DNA of 64,000 nt from Takakia lepidozioides (lineage: Eukaryota; Streptophyta; Takakiopsida; Takakiales; Takakiaceae): NCBI GenBank assembly GCA_030704615.1, contig CM060732.1:72335053-72399052 (forward strand), in the 5' to 3' direction. Shown here piece by piece: positions 20,164 through 32,063 of the stretch. Both the position numbers and the translations under genes were made by a program. Numbering within the stretch: position 1 is the first letter of the stretch; each line of letters opens with the position of its first letter. The notes beneath the pieces are model-generated. The model saw only the letters and a list, made by a program, of their open reading frames with translations. It was not told the DNA's origin and did no database searches.

Positions 20164-22412
20164 CCGAGGCATCCCTGGACACCGAAGCTGAAACAATTCG
20201 CGTGCGCTATGGGCCAGGAAAGGATTTTGCTCACTTCCCTTTGCACACCATAAATTATAATGAGCCTGCAGTTACCAGAACAGCCTACCATAGAGAGGTC
20301 GAGAGTGGAGTGAGGTATGCAAGCAGTACGTCAGCAGGTAATGTCTTAACCCTGACGTCAGATGAACAGTACCTAGGCTTGTGGGAGAAGGAGAGAAAGC
20401 CAGAGGAAGAGTATGAGGATACGGAGGAAGGATCCTCAGGTTCTGACACCTCTAAATCTGATGAAGATGAGGAGATGGGAGGTTCTGAGGAGAGTAAGGA
20501 GGTAGATACAGCACTGAGGGATGTCGAGGAAATAATAGATGATGTCAACCTAGGGGAGGACTTGTTCGAGGACCAAGGGATGTCTGAACTCCTTCAGGAA
20601 GAGACCCATAGGAGCATGGCTGCTGCTATAATACAGGAAGCTTATCAGAAGGCTTGGAATGGTGAACTAGGGAACAACAACCTAGAAATAGAGGATGACT
20701 TCCATGATTGGAATCAGGTTGTCACACAAGAGGAAGGACAGAGAATAGCTAACTTTGTAAGCCAGGTAGAGGGAAAGAGTTGGGAACCCAGTCAAGAGGA
20801 AGAAATGGAGAGTCGTTGGAGAAGTCTGAAATCTAGACTGCACATCAACCCAGAACTGGCCCCAGAACATAGGATAGAGCTGGAGCAAGAGCTGAAAGCA
20901 AACCAGGAATGTTTTGCTCTTAGCAAGGCTGACTTGGGATATTGCAGTGAGGTGGAACATACAATTGACACACAATGTTTTCCCCCTTGCAGAAGTCGTC
21001 CCAGCCGCCTATCAGAATGGGAGGAAAACGAGGTACAAGTACAAATTGAAACTTTGATCTCACAAGGCAAGATGAGAGAGAGTAGTTCAGAATGGTCGTG
21101 TCCTGTTACCCTTCCACCAAAAAAAGATGGATCCAAGCGTTTTTGTGGTGATTTTAGGCCAGTAAACCGCTTAACAAGAAGGGACTCTTACCCTATGCCA
21201 TTAATTCAGGATGTTTTGAACCAGTTGGGGAAAGCCAACTGGTTTTCTGCTCTGGATTTGCAATCTGGTTTTTGGCAGATCAAAATGGACGACCGAGACA
21301 TAGGCAAAACAGCAGTGATCACAAAGAAGGGATTGTATGAATGGCTGGTCATGCCATTTGGGCTAAAAAATGCTACTGCTACCTTTCGGAGAACAATGAA
21401 TAGGGTACTCAAGGAAGAAATCAAAGATTGCGCCAAGGTTTTTGTAGATGACGTCAATATCCATAGCAAGGACTGGGTAGATCATGTGGGGCATATAAAG
21501 AGAGTACTGGGAAAGGTTAGAAGGGCCAATCTCAGGCTCAATCCGGACAAATGTTATTTTGCCAACTTACAGTTGGTGTTCCTTGGGCATGTGATCTCTG
21601 AAGAGGGAACATGGCCTGATCCAGATAAGATAGCTGCAATTGAAAGATTTCCCTTGCCGAAAAACCACACATTGCTCACTGACAATGGCACAGAGTGGGG
21701 AGGTGAGTTTGAAGATACGTGCCGCGAATATGGTATAAAAAGAGAGCATAGCGCTCCCTACTGGCCGTAGTGTAATGGTATGGTGGAAAGAGTGATTAAG
21801 TCCCTCAAGCAGAGCATCACCACCTTGGGAGTTGGAAACGACACTGAGTGGGATCAGAACCTATACAAAGCCTTGTTTGGTTGCAGAATGGGTATTCATG
21901 CTTCAACATGATTCTCACCTTTTCAAGTGCTGACTGGTAGGATTCCAAGACTGGGGATCGATAACAGGTTGCACTTTCTCACAACAGCAGTAAATCTTGA
22001 TGGATCTGTTGCAGAGGTCACACTTATGATGCAAAAAAAAATCCAGCTCCTCTCAGAGATAAAAGCTAAGCTGCGAAAAAATGTGAAGAAAGCGCAGCGT
22101 CAACAGGCAAGAGATTATGCAAGGAAACATCAAACAGGGCACAACTACTGCAGGTTGATGGAGAACAGCAAGGTGATGATGTTGAGGCCTGGGAAGAAGT
22201 CTTCCATGACATCTCCATGGGAGGGACCCTATGACTTTTTGGGGTACAAAGATGCGGGAAACACCACAAGGACAGGGGAAGCTGCACGCATATGCAGGCT
22301 AAGAGATGGGGCAAACAAGGAATGGGTAAGAAGTAGGAGGGACTTGAAACCTTTCATATCACCAGTGGGTGATCAGCCAGTGAAGGTGGTCAGTGAGGAC
22401 CCTGACACTTAA
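20163..22412 (+). pseudogene. Ty3/gypsy pol with internal deletion (reverse transcriptase joined to integrase)
   Basis: An open frame runs to 21770. It begins in a Glu/Asp-rich region, then reverse transcriptase with CPVTLPPKKDGSKRFCGDFR, LDLQSGFWQIKM, MPFGLKNATATFRR and the catalytic FVDD at about 21440. At about 21660 the sequence jumps from the RT thumb (AIERFPLPKN) to the integrase core (LLTDNGTEWGGEF). The RT connection, RNase H and integrase N-terminus are deleted. The integrase continues in the same frame after TAG at 21768 (GMVERVIKSLKQ holds the catalytic Glu), meets another stop at 21909, and ends in a C-terminal region at 21927-22412. The 5' end of the element is replaced by the GCTCACG cluster. 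It has no PHD finger, unlike the minus-strand copy. Inactive. Confidence 0.9.
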
Positions 22413-25100
22413 AAAGGGGGACACACTACATATGTAGTGTGAATGCAGGGGAGTGACATTACATTTTTGTTTTACCGTTAAGACCTACATCACATAACGG
22501 GAGTGCCCGTTATCCCAACTGCAGGAGGGATGTATCCCTGCATGCAGGTAATTTCATGGGCACACTGAGCTTATGCTTTGCCAGGAGAAAAAATGGCTAA
22601 GTCATGACAGTGCGTATTTTCATCCACGCGATGAACGTTTTCATCACTGGTGCTTAACCTAAAATCACGGGTTGAGAAAAACGAAGAGGAAGATGACGGG
22701 TGACTCGTAGCAGCTGCTGCGAGCAATGGTGTTGGCAGGGCAGCCTGTTGTTGGGAGGTTGTACCTACGCTGTGGGATTTTGCTTGGTTTAGGAAGCGGC
22801 ATTAAGTGCCTCTGCTTGGTATTCTGTGTAAAGGGAAGCGGTGCCGCCTCTCTCGGAGTGATGATCAATTCCAGGAGATAGGAGCATGTAAGGAGAGCGG
22901 CGCACCACCGCTGCCGCCATTGCCTTGAAGATGACAGTTATGGGCAGATGAGCAAGCAAGGAAAACGGCCAGCTGCTGGAAGCACAAGGAAGAGAGTCTG
23001 GGCACAATCAATGGGGGGGGTAAAGCATGTGGAGTGCTGGCTGTATAGCATCTCAGGTTCTCTGTCATCAAGCTTCTAGCTGCTTTTGTGTCTTCTTGTT
23101 ATAGGACCAGGTCAATTCGTAAGAAAGAATTGCATAGAGTAATTTAGTTGGCAAGCCACAGGATGTTCCAAGGGATGAAGAGGAGCAATCATGGCATGAT
23201 AAAGACTGGAATCAAGACAAGGAGAAAAGGTTGAAGTGGCTGCTGACAGGCGATGGCGAGGTGCCACCTTGACAGGCAGACCCACCGCTTCACTAGAGGA
23301 TAAAAACAGATAAGTCTGTAGATTGTGGGCTTCTTTTTGGTGAGAAACTTAGAAATTGCTTTTGGTAGATTTAGGACTGCATCTTGGTAGAAGAGAAAAG
23401 GTGGAGACATGTGATAGAGGAAAAGGTTTTTGGAAATGGAATGGAGACTCTGGACTTCAAACCAGAACATGGAAAGGATGGATGCACCTGATGTTGTGGT
23501 GTCAGTAAGAGAAATGAGTGAAGAGAGAGAGAGAGAGACTGTTTGTCACTGAGATCAGAATGGTCACTGTTGTCTACATTCTTGCATCTTGTTTCAGTGT
23601 TATAAACTTGCACACAATGCTGCCGTGGGTAGTGATGCACTGGAACCAATGTAGATCTAGCTTGTTTGCTTGGAGAGATCAAATGAGGGTTAGCTGGAAC
23701 TGTTGAAAACATAGAAAGGATAAGGTGATTTCAGTATGGTGTCAGGATATGAACAACTGCGTTTCACAGTTGAAGGGAAAAGAGGGATGTTGGGGTATTT
23801 GGTTGAAACTTGAAGAAGGGATGAGAGCTGTTTGGGCAATGGGAAAGGTAGTGTGAAGGGCTGAACATTGACAGAGAGAGAGAGAAACAGAGAAAAAGGG
23901 ACAAGAGGGAGAGAGGGAGAGAGAGACTGATGAATGGGATGGTTGTGTCTTGAGAGACCGAGGATGACTTCAAGGCTGGCTGCACTGGATGCTTGGCAGA
24001 GTGTGCATTTGCATTACATGATAGATGTGCTGCTGTGAAGAAGTGAGGAGCCTGTAGACATAGACAGAGATAGAGAAACAGACGAAAAAGGGAAAAGAGA
24101 GAGAGAGAGAAAAGGGGATTTGGGAAATGAGAGAGCTGCTCAGCAAAAGGGCTGATGGGGGGGGGGGGGGGATGGCCAATTTGGGGAGATGAGATGAAGA
24201 AAACCTGAACCCTGAAAGAAACCAGTGCCTCTGCAGTTCAAGAAGATCTGAGCTGCCTTCTCCTAAATCTGTGTCACCATTACAAAAGGGGATTTCCGAC
24301 GTGTCACTGCTCAAGGGGGCTTCACATAAAGGGTCCTGTTTATCGCTGCCATTGGGCTGCTTGCATCCCAGAAAAGATCACGCCAACACTGTTGGCGCCG
24401 TGATCATAGGGCCAGACTGTTGTATAGAAGTAGAACCGAGAGCAAGAACAATTCAAAAACTCCCCATCCATGTCTTCTCTTCCGCTGCGGCGTGGATGAG
24501 GATTCCGTAAACTCTGATCACGAACGAACCTGAAGGAAAACCCATATAGCCGTGTGACGATGGTTGGACAGAGAAAGAACGCTCCTTTCCCTTGCTTTGA
24601 CAATCAACTGGGGGGAGGGGAGGACCACAACTTTAGGATTAACCAGAAGGGGATTCACGCCCCTTCTTTTCACACTACACAATACCCTCGTACGTGTACA
24701 TGCGAAATGTGGGTGCACCCTATCCTGCTGATTTGTTGTTGTGCTGGAACAGTAGCAAACGTAGAACGACATTCGCATTTTACATGTATTGTTATCTTCA
24801 GTGCATATGTAGTGTCCTTTGCATTTTGTTAGACTATTGTTTGAGGAGCCAGATTTTGGGACTTTGGTGCTATATTGTAAATTTGACTGGCAGCAGTTTA
24901 AGAGAAGCTCTTACATCTACTGCTCTCTTTAAGTGCCTATGTTTTGTCCTTTGCACTTGCTGACTTTGTTCTTTCATATTATTCTTGCATGTGAATAAAA
25001 CATTCATTTGCACAGTCATTTTTTGTCTCTTTGTTCTTCCATTTGTTATTCTCTTTGTTCAATATTTGAATAATACTAACCCTAATCTCTACTAACCCTA
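22413..25100 (+). mobile_element. Polypurine tract and probable long 3' LTR of the plus-strand gypsy element
   Basis: After the integrase stop comes aaaaaggggg (22411-22420), a typical polypurine tract, directly followed by a perfect 20-bp palindrome at 22422-22441 and TGTGAATGCAGG. The next 2.5 kb has no coding sequence. It has GA-rich runs (23523-23540, 23875-23930, 24092-24115), a poly(G) tract at about 24157-24171 and an aataaaac signal at about 24994. The 3' LTR limit is uncertain, and no 5' LTR remains for comparison. Confidence 0.45.
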
Positions 25101-25655
25101 ACGAGGTAAGCATAGTCGTGGTTCTGACTGTCCAATACATTCAAAAGTTCCAAACAACCCCTCATATGATGCCACGTGTCCACATATCATCATGTCACTG
25201 CAAGACCTCCTCAATACATGCCACGTGTCTAGATATCAACATGTTGTAGTCAGGATCATGACTACAAGTCCTCCTCAATATATGCCACGTGTCCAGATAT
25301 TAGCATGGTTGTAGTCAGGATGATGACTGCAGGACCACCTCATGGATATGCCACGTGGCAGATTCTGGAGACGTCATATGACGCACATCCACAAAACCTC
25401 CTGGACTTATTAAAAAGAGACACGTGTACAGTTGCAGCAGCACACTAAGTCATGTATGGTAGAAGTACGTATGACTGCCACATGACAGTGAGATGTATCA
25501 CTTGGTTCATCTGACTGCAGTCATCCATGACCGCCCATACTGTACTCATTGTATTCACTTGGTTTGCACGACTTAAAGTCATTGCAGTCATATGTACCAT
25601 TTATGACTACGGGATAATCATATATATAGTCATATATACCGTGATATGTTGTAGT
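25100..25655 (+). repeat. Repeat with tandem CACGTG boxes, diverged copy at 55150-55750
   Basis: Four units of about 65 bp start at the word atgccacgtg (near 25166, 25219, 25284 and 25350), each with a CACGTG palindrome. Downstream text alternates catgact/agtcatg words and ends with tcatatataccgtgatatgttgt. A diverged version at 55150-55750 has the same order, ending with gtcgtatataccgcattttgttgt. Both follow an aaccctaatct stretch. The family resembles an LTR or non-autonomous element promoter; class unresolved. Confidence 0.5.
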
Positions 25656-28600
25656 GGGGGTAGAACACAGCCCCACCAACAAGCACATCATAGGACATCG
25701 TGTCCGTAACAATGGCTTTAGCTCTCATGACTGAGCCGTCTGTAGGATGATCCGGCTGCAATCGAATGAAGAGCTCATGGCGTGTAATCCCTCGCGCCTT
25801 CTCTGAACCACCCAAAGATATTTGAATTTGGAAATGACAAGGCTCCAAGTCCGCCTCTGTAAGGCCCAAGTCTGCAATTGCTGCTCTCCCCAACATCAAC
25901 GGCTATGCTCCCGAGTCCAACAAGACTCACAGTGGCCTATACCTCCTCCCGGTTGGGCCACTCAACTGAAACACTCCATCCTAATTGTCTACCAGGACTA
26001 CTCCGGGAGTCACCATGCTGCGCTCAATGGCTGGCCTAGCTGGCAACTCCTGCAACCGTGCAGCTGCCGCTTGCCATGGCGCAGCTGTGGCTGTCTTTAC
26101 CCTTGAATCCAAGGCATCCATGCACTGCACCTTATCCCTATCCCCGCAGATAGTGCCGATGCATCACCACTCTCACAGAGTCTAGCTGCTAGTTTGAACA
26201 CAACAGCTGGCCGAATCCCCGACATTGCAATGGTCATTGTAGAAAATAATGTGGCTTGATAAACCGCTGTAGCTGCCCCCAACAATGTACTGGCTGCACC
26301 TTGCTTTGTAGCACCACCCACTGGTATTTCCCGAGCCACACCAACTCTCCCCAATGGTACTCTTGGCTCTACCTCTGACATACTTGGGCAAGCGGATGCC
26401 ATTGATGGCGTAGGTGAGACTGTCTCAGCCAATGTAAAGGACTATGGAAGCCTTGTCTGACGACTTGCTTCCCCCTTTTGTGGATCAAAATCCACATCCA
26501 CTCCTCTGAGCTCAAGAGCACGCGTTGCTGCTCGAGTGATAGCAGCAGCAGAGTCCAATACATGGAATGGCCCTGCAAGTGCGGCTCCACACATGAAGCC
26601 CATACCAATCTGATTTTCCCTAGGCATAGGAGGCTGTGCAGGTGGGGCTTGAACCTCAAGCCTTGGAGCTGGCGCAACAGGGTCGTTGCAGCCTATAATG
26701 TCCATTTTTGGCTGTCACAACACAGTTTTTCCTTCACATAGATTGATGGTATACATTCACACTCTTCAATCGAATGGAATATTTGAATAAAGGACTCTAA
26801 AGGATAATACGCACTTGAGGCTTCACCCACTCTTTCAAGTTTCATTTCAAAATACTAAGTATATTGAAAGTTAGGGACTTTTTAAAAAGTCCCTAGTAAA
26901 ATGTCATAGTTCATAATCCGATGATTATGTACTTTGTTCTTGGTCAATTTTCAATGCCACTATAAAAAAGGACTCACATTATGATCACCCCCATTTTGAG
27001 GAATCTAGAATGCCTTATCTTACACTAAAATATGTAGTCCATAAAATGTTAGGGGACTTTTGAAGAGCATAGAAAAATTAGTTATTTTTGTATTAAGCTT
27101 TACTACATGAAAAAAATAGATTTACAAGAACTTCCTTCACAAAAAACACACATTTCCCATAGGTTGAGGGCACAGATGAATTAGATTTGAGAATTTCGTT
27201 ATTTTTTATTTGAGTTTATTTTATTTTATTTTTATTTTTTATTTTTGAAAAGTCCGCCCATATGGTTTTGACACGGTACTTTTGGCCGACGGTCTGGATC
27301 GACTTCATCCGACGATCAAAAAATTTATTTTTCAAAACTCGCACTAGCTTAAGGACATTTCTTGTACTCGTGATCGTGTCGCATTATGGACACTCTAGGC
27401 TGCAATCACCCAACATGAGTAGTGGCTATGGCAGCAAGATGTTGCTCTAGCTGGGCAAGTCTATCCACCATGCCTTGGTCATGACCTTGACCTTGACCTT
27501 GACCCTGTGCTCCTTAGTTTTGGTTACGACCTCCACCCCGACCCTCTGCCTCCTCTACCTCTCTGGACTACATTGCCTCGTCCTCGGCCACCATTGTTCC
27601 TTTGGAACTGGCCTGGCCGTAGCTCAGTATGTAAGCCATAACAATGGGCCTCCTCATGCCCATACTTTCCACAATGCCCACAGTGTAGTTGTGTAGGCTG
27701 TGCCTGTGCCTGCCCTTTGCCTCTCTCCGGGCAATCTTTCTTGACATGGGGTCCTCCACAATCCCAACAAAGTCACACCCGACTGTTGTTGTCCTGAGAA
27801 TGAAGGAAAAGACCTCTGCATCTGAGAGCCTCTCTGTCCTTCCCCGGGCTTCACCTGAGCCCCCTTGTTGCCTTGAACACGTTGGGTAGTGGTTGTTGTT
27901 GGCTAGAAGCCCCACTTCGTTGTGTCTCCTTGCCAAACCCCACCATAACCACTCGCTCCTCCACCATATTGAGCTCTATCTGCTCTGCAAGTAAAAACAC
28001 ATTTGCTAAGGTGGGTTGGTCCAATTGTTGGAGAGTTGCATCCCGCACCCTTCTCATCAGCTCCTTGTCCAATATCCTATACCAGAATTGGACTGCCTGA
28101 GCTTCCGTAACCCCTTGGGTTACATTTATCTGGCGCCCCATGCGAGTGTAAGCCTCCCTCAAACTCTCAGTAGGCCTCCATTGGAACTCTTGCAAGCTCC
28201 GCAACTTCTCTGTCCTTATCCCCTGGTAGTTTCTCCTCAACTCCTCGAAGAACTCCACAACTGGGTTAAAGGCAGGCACGGATGCTGGTGCTGCAGCAAG
28301 AGCTTGAGTGGATTTCCCAGCTCTTGTACCACCTGTCCCACTACTAGTGCTTGCAGTTGGGGATGTTGGTGTAGCTGCTGGTGTCACCGCTGCTCTTGTG
28401 CCTTTGGTGATGGAGATATAATCAGTTGACCAATATTCTCGCCATTCCTCAATCTCCACCTCATGTCCCCGCCTAAACTCATGATAATCATCCATGGGCG
28501 GCCCCTCAAGGTGCTGAAACAGCCCTTTTCACATCATAAAAGACGTAAACAGTTGTGGATTGCGCATCTGCTGCAAATCACACCAACTATCAAACTCCTG

Positions 28601-28717
28601 TATGAAATCATCAAGCTCGATGGTGCCCACAACTCCAGAATACCGGTGTGACCCCTTGGTAGCTCCATACATTTCTTCCATCGTATCCCACAACAATGGC
28701 AAGGAAATGGCTTGCAT
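25656..28717 (-). pseudogene. Ty3/gypsy gag-protease remnant
   Basis: Reading right to left: a retrotransposon gag domain at about 28495-27851 (VVEFFEELRRNYQGIRTEKL, LREAYTRMGRQI, QFWYRILDKELMRRV); then two CCHC zinc knuckles at about 27780-27650 (CWDCGGPHVKKDC and CGHCGKYGHEEAHC) in a shifted frame; a Pro/Ala-rich linker (26705-26097); and a retropepsin-like protease at 25926-25660. The protease has LLDSGA followed by a stop codon, then MLGRAAIADLGL and YDVLVGGAVFYP. Homology ends at about 25656, where the CACGTG repeat begins. Orientation and position make it a plausible 5' half of the element whose 3' half is at 2989-5003. Several frameshifts and stops; not functional. Confidence 0.85.
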
Positions 28718-28739
28718 CCTCGGCGAGAATCCTCATGAC

Positions 28740-29350
28740 TCCGAGTCTGAACCTTCATCAGAAAACACTGAAGGTGAAGGTGGCCTAAACCGCACACCTT
28801 GTCTTGTGTACCCACTAATATCGCTGGTGCCCGTACCGGCACTCCCCTCAGCAACTGGTGGCACCTCCGTGATGAAAACTCACAACCCAACCGATTGTCA
28901 ACCTGTCTCTAATCCCCACTTTCCACAAGGTAACCGGGTAGAGAACCTGTTGCGGCTAGTGGTTCAAGTACGAATACCAGGTTTCTAACGTAGACCGGTA
29001 CCTGCACGCACTCCTATGGTCTGCTGGTCATCGACCCAGCCTCACCATAAGTGAAACAATGATGGTCTGACTGGTCATCACCCCAGCCTCACCACCGACA
29101 ACACGCTCTAGGATTGGCCGGTGATCAAATCCGGACCAACATCCTATGAAAACAAGTGCCCACACAAAATTGACGTGGTGCACAGTCAAGCATGTAGGCG
29201 TGGAGGGGATCCAAACACAAGAAAATCAAAACAGTAACCCCCCCATACCAAAAACACTCCACCGTGTCGCTCCTGCAAGACACCCCAGCCCGCATGCTCT
29301 CATCCCACTACCCTATCTCCACACTCTTTTACTTAAGCAATAGACAAGAC
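28740..29350. other. Upstream leader of the gag remnant, no gene seen
   Basis: No recognisable coding sequence. The segment lies upstream of gag on the minus strand and may be the untranslated leader of that element. Confidence 0.3.
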
Positions 29351-29379
29351 CTTTCAAGGATCTCTCAAATAACTCTCTA

Positions 29380-29850
29380 AGAGCCCTCAAGATGTCTCTC
29401 AAACAATCTCACTAAGACTCCCAAAGCTTGGACAATGATACTCCAAACAATACACCAAGGCCCCAAGAGCCTACCAAATCTTGGCCCTCAAGGACCCCAA
29501 ATAGTCCTTCAACAAATCGCCAAAGACTCTTCAAGCTCGCCAAATATCGGCCTCCAAGGACCCCAAACAGCCCTCAGGCTTCCAAAGGCTCCAAAAACTT
29601 GCCAAATATTAGCCTTCAAAGACCCCAAATGGTCCTCCACATAGCCTTCCAAAGGCTTGCCAAAACTTGGCCTTCAAGGACCGCAAATAGTCCTCCAAAC
29701 AGTCATCCAAATACCTCTTCAAAGTGCCTTACAAAAGCTCCTCAGAGTGTCTTCCAAAAGCTCCTTAAAGGACCCCAAAGATTCCCCAAACAATCCTCCA
29801 AAAGGCCCTTGAAAATCCTCCAAAAGCCCTATATTGTCTTTATATGTCAC
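29380..29850. repeat. Degenerate tandem repeats with ccttcaaggaccccaaatagtcc core
   Basis: Words such as gccaaatattggcct, caaggaccccaaa and tcctccaaa recur every 55-65 bp with many substitutions. No protein family is recognised in any frame, and open frames here are by-products of the repeat. Confidence 0.55.
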
Positions 29851-29861
29851 TATGTTCCCAG

Positions 29862-29962
29862 CCTATAATGACTGTTCCCACACTACGATGATGGTTCCCA
29901 AATTACAGTGACGGTTCCCAAACTACGGTGATCATTCCCACACTTTGGTGACTGTTCCCATG
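29862..29962. repeat. Minisatellite, about 22-bp unit, five to six copies
   Basis: Units of the form gttcccacactacggtgact are repeated with small changes (gttcccacactacg, gttcccaaattacag, gttcccaaactacgg, attcccacactttgg). Confidence 0.75.
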
Positions 29963-29999
29963 AACCTAGGGTTTCATGTGCATCTCATGCTAGGGTTTG

Positions 30000-30644
30000 T
30001 GCATTCCAAGCTAGGGTTTGGGCTTCTTTGAGCTTCATGCTTGCTCTCCTCAAGCATCCATGACTTCTATGAGATACCAAGGCAAACTACCTTGATCTTC
30101 TTCACCTCAAGCCACAACCAAGCTTGGTTCCATCTCACCTAGCAATGCATTTGCCACACAACAAGCTTCACTTATCTTTGGAGCTCAAGAATCAAGTTTT
30201 TTTTACCTCATTTGACAAGCAACCAAGTCTTGCACTCATTCATGTGCTCTTCTTTGGCCATCCACACACATGCTCCACTCTTGGCTTCTATGTGTTGCTT
30301 CTCCAAGCATCAATACATCTCCACCTCATGCAAAGAGGAAGATTCAAGTCCCTTCACTTGCTAGCTCAAGAGTCGTGCTCTTCTCAAGCTTAAGGTTGAA
30401 ACCCCAACTCAAACATGTACTCTACAAGTGCTTTTCCTTCACCTAAGTGGAAACCAGCCCTTTTCCTTTCTTCTTGCTCTCCAAGGCTTGAAAATAGAAG
30501 CCTCAATGGGCTGAAAACATGCTCCACATAAGCATCACCTCATACACAAAAGATTGAACTTGTTCCTTTCACCTTCTAGCTCTCCTCAAGCTTGAAGTTG
30601 GAAGCCGCACTTGAAAAACATGCTCCACACAGGGGGATGCTATT
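30000..30644. other. Low-complexity CT/CAAG-rich segment, no gene
   Basis: Frequent aagctt, ctccaag and tcaagct words, also found at 32100-32780 on the other side of the inserted transposon. The two flanks look like one original sequence split by that insertion. No coding potential recognised. Confidence 0.4.
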
Positions 30645-31099
30645 CTGTGAGCAGATCCCGCGAGCAAAAAAATCCGTGAGCAGAAATCTGCTCACGCTTC
30701 ATGATCTGCCCACCTATAACCGTGGGCGCCTACTCGTATTACAAGCTCGGTTATGGATGTTGCTGGGATGAATGAGGGATGAATGGCGGATGAATGTTTG
30801 TATGATGAATGAGACATGGATGAATGAAATAAATGAATAATACAAAGTTGTTTAGTAGTAGTAGCTCCCAAATCCCCCGAGCTCCGAAATCCTTTAAACC
30901 ATGCTAGTCTTGCTTGCAAATCAATTGTGAAAGTGCAATGTATATTGCCAACAATGAATCCACATTGCTTTGTGGATTGAGGAGGGGTTACTTGTCATTT
31001 TTCTAGGTATCCAATGTTGAGAGAAAGGCTCACACCCAAATCTAAAGAAGGCAGAGAGGTGAACTTGTGCTTTATAAATAAACATTTCAAAACACGTAT

Positions 31100-31462
31100 T
31101 GGGAATTAAGATGTCGTTGACGACACCTTAATCCCCAGCACTGCACACACACCGCCTTACCGCCAAGGCTTGTTCGCCATCAGATTTTTTTGGGTGAATT
31201 TTTTTGGGGTTTTTGATTTTTCCATGAACTGTCATATGCCAACTCGTACTGGGAATTAAGATGTCGTTGACGACACCTTAATCCCCAGCACCTGCACACA
31301 CACCGCCTTACCGCCAAGGCTGTTCGCCATCAGATTTTTTTGGGTTGAAATTTTTTGGGTGAATTGTTTTGGGGTTTTTGGTTTTTCCATGAATTGTCAT
31401 GTGCCAACTCATACTGGGAATTAAGATGGCGTTGACGACACCTTAATCTGGCACAAAAAAAA

Positions 31463-31506
<44 letters not shown>

Positions 31507-31728
31507 ACTTGTTGGGAATTAAGATGTCGTTGACGACACCTTAATCCCCACCACCTGCACACACACCGCCTTACCGCCAAAGTTTCTTCGCCTTGAAAGT
31601 TTTTTGGGTTGAAATTTTTTTGGATAATGTTTTTGGGAAAAAAAATTCAAGGAGTTTGGTTTTTCCGTAACCTGTCATATGCCAACTCGTACTGGGAATT
31701 AAGATGTCGTTGACGACACCTTAATCCC
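31100..31728 (+). repeat. Five copies of a 35-bp palindrome with GTCGTTGACGAC core
   Basis: Units at 31101-31135, 31251-31285, 31416-31450, 31514-31548 and 31693-31727 read GGGAATTAAGATGTCGT, then TG, then the complementary arm ending CTTAATCCC. One A/C mismatch is present in each arm pair. The third unit has GGC in one arm only and a truncated end. They are embedded in a tandem unit of about 100-180 bp with cctgcacacacaccgccttaccgcc after each palindrome. Confidence 0.88.
31466..31502. repeat. (AT)n microsatellite
   Basis: About 18 uninterrupted AT dinucleotides between two palindrome units of the non-autonomous element. Confidence 0.95.
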
Positions 31729-32063
31729 GAACACCTGCACATGCACCATGGTTCATTCATGTCGCTCATTTTTCATCCAAAAGTCATCCAACATTCATCC
31801 ATTCATTTTTTCATTCATCTCAAAACCATTCATCCGGCAGTTTTCCATCGCACATTTGTACCATATGGTCGTCACCCAGCAAGGAATCTTCCGTCGGATA
31901 GGGTGGAGATTACATCCGTGCAATGTAGTTTTTGTCCACGGCAATAGGCCATCTTCTTCCTTCGGTTGTAGGCTCCCATTCATGAATCTGCTCACGCTTG
32001 CATTTTGCTCACGTTTACCACTTAAAGCGTGAGCGTGCTCACGTGAACTGCTCACACGGTAGC

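Larger units (their letters stand above)
30645..32063. mobile_element. Non-autonomous DNA transposon with GTGAGCAG terminal inverted repeats
   Basis: The left end reads GCTATTCTGTGAGCAGATC. The right end, in reverse complement, reads GCTACCGTGTGAGCAGTTC, matching at most positions. Inside, in mirror order, are gctcacg/cgtgagc clusters, GGATGAATG-type short repeats (30760-30840 and 31740-31830) and a central tandem array of palindromes (31100-31728). There is no coding capacity. The shared components with 16404-17122 and 19560-20163 suggest it is a deletion or satellite derivative mobilised by the element carrying the MULE-like and ParB-like genes. No target duplication was identified. Confidence 0.65.

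Noticed and set aside
24157-24171. Poly(G) run as a G-quadruplex regulatory element
   Set aside because: A single homopolymer tract in noncoding LTR-like DNA; also a common site of sequencing slippage.
25075-25104. Telomere-like ctaaccctaa words
   Set aside because: Only two separated copies, not a tandem array of the plant telomere unit.
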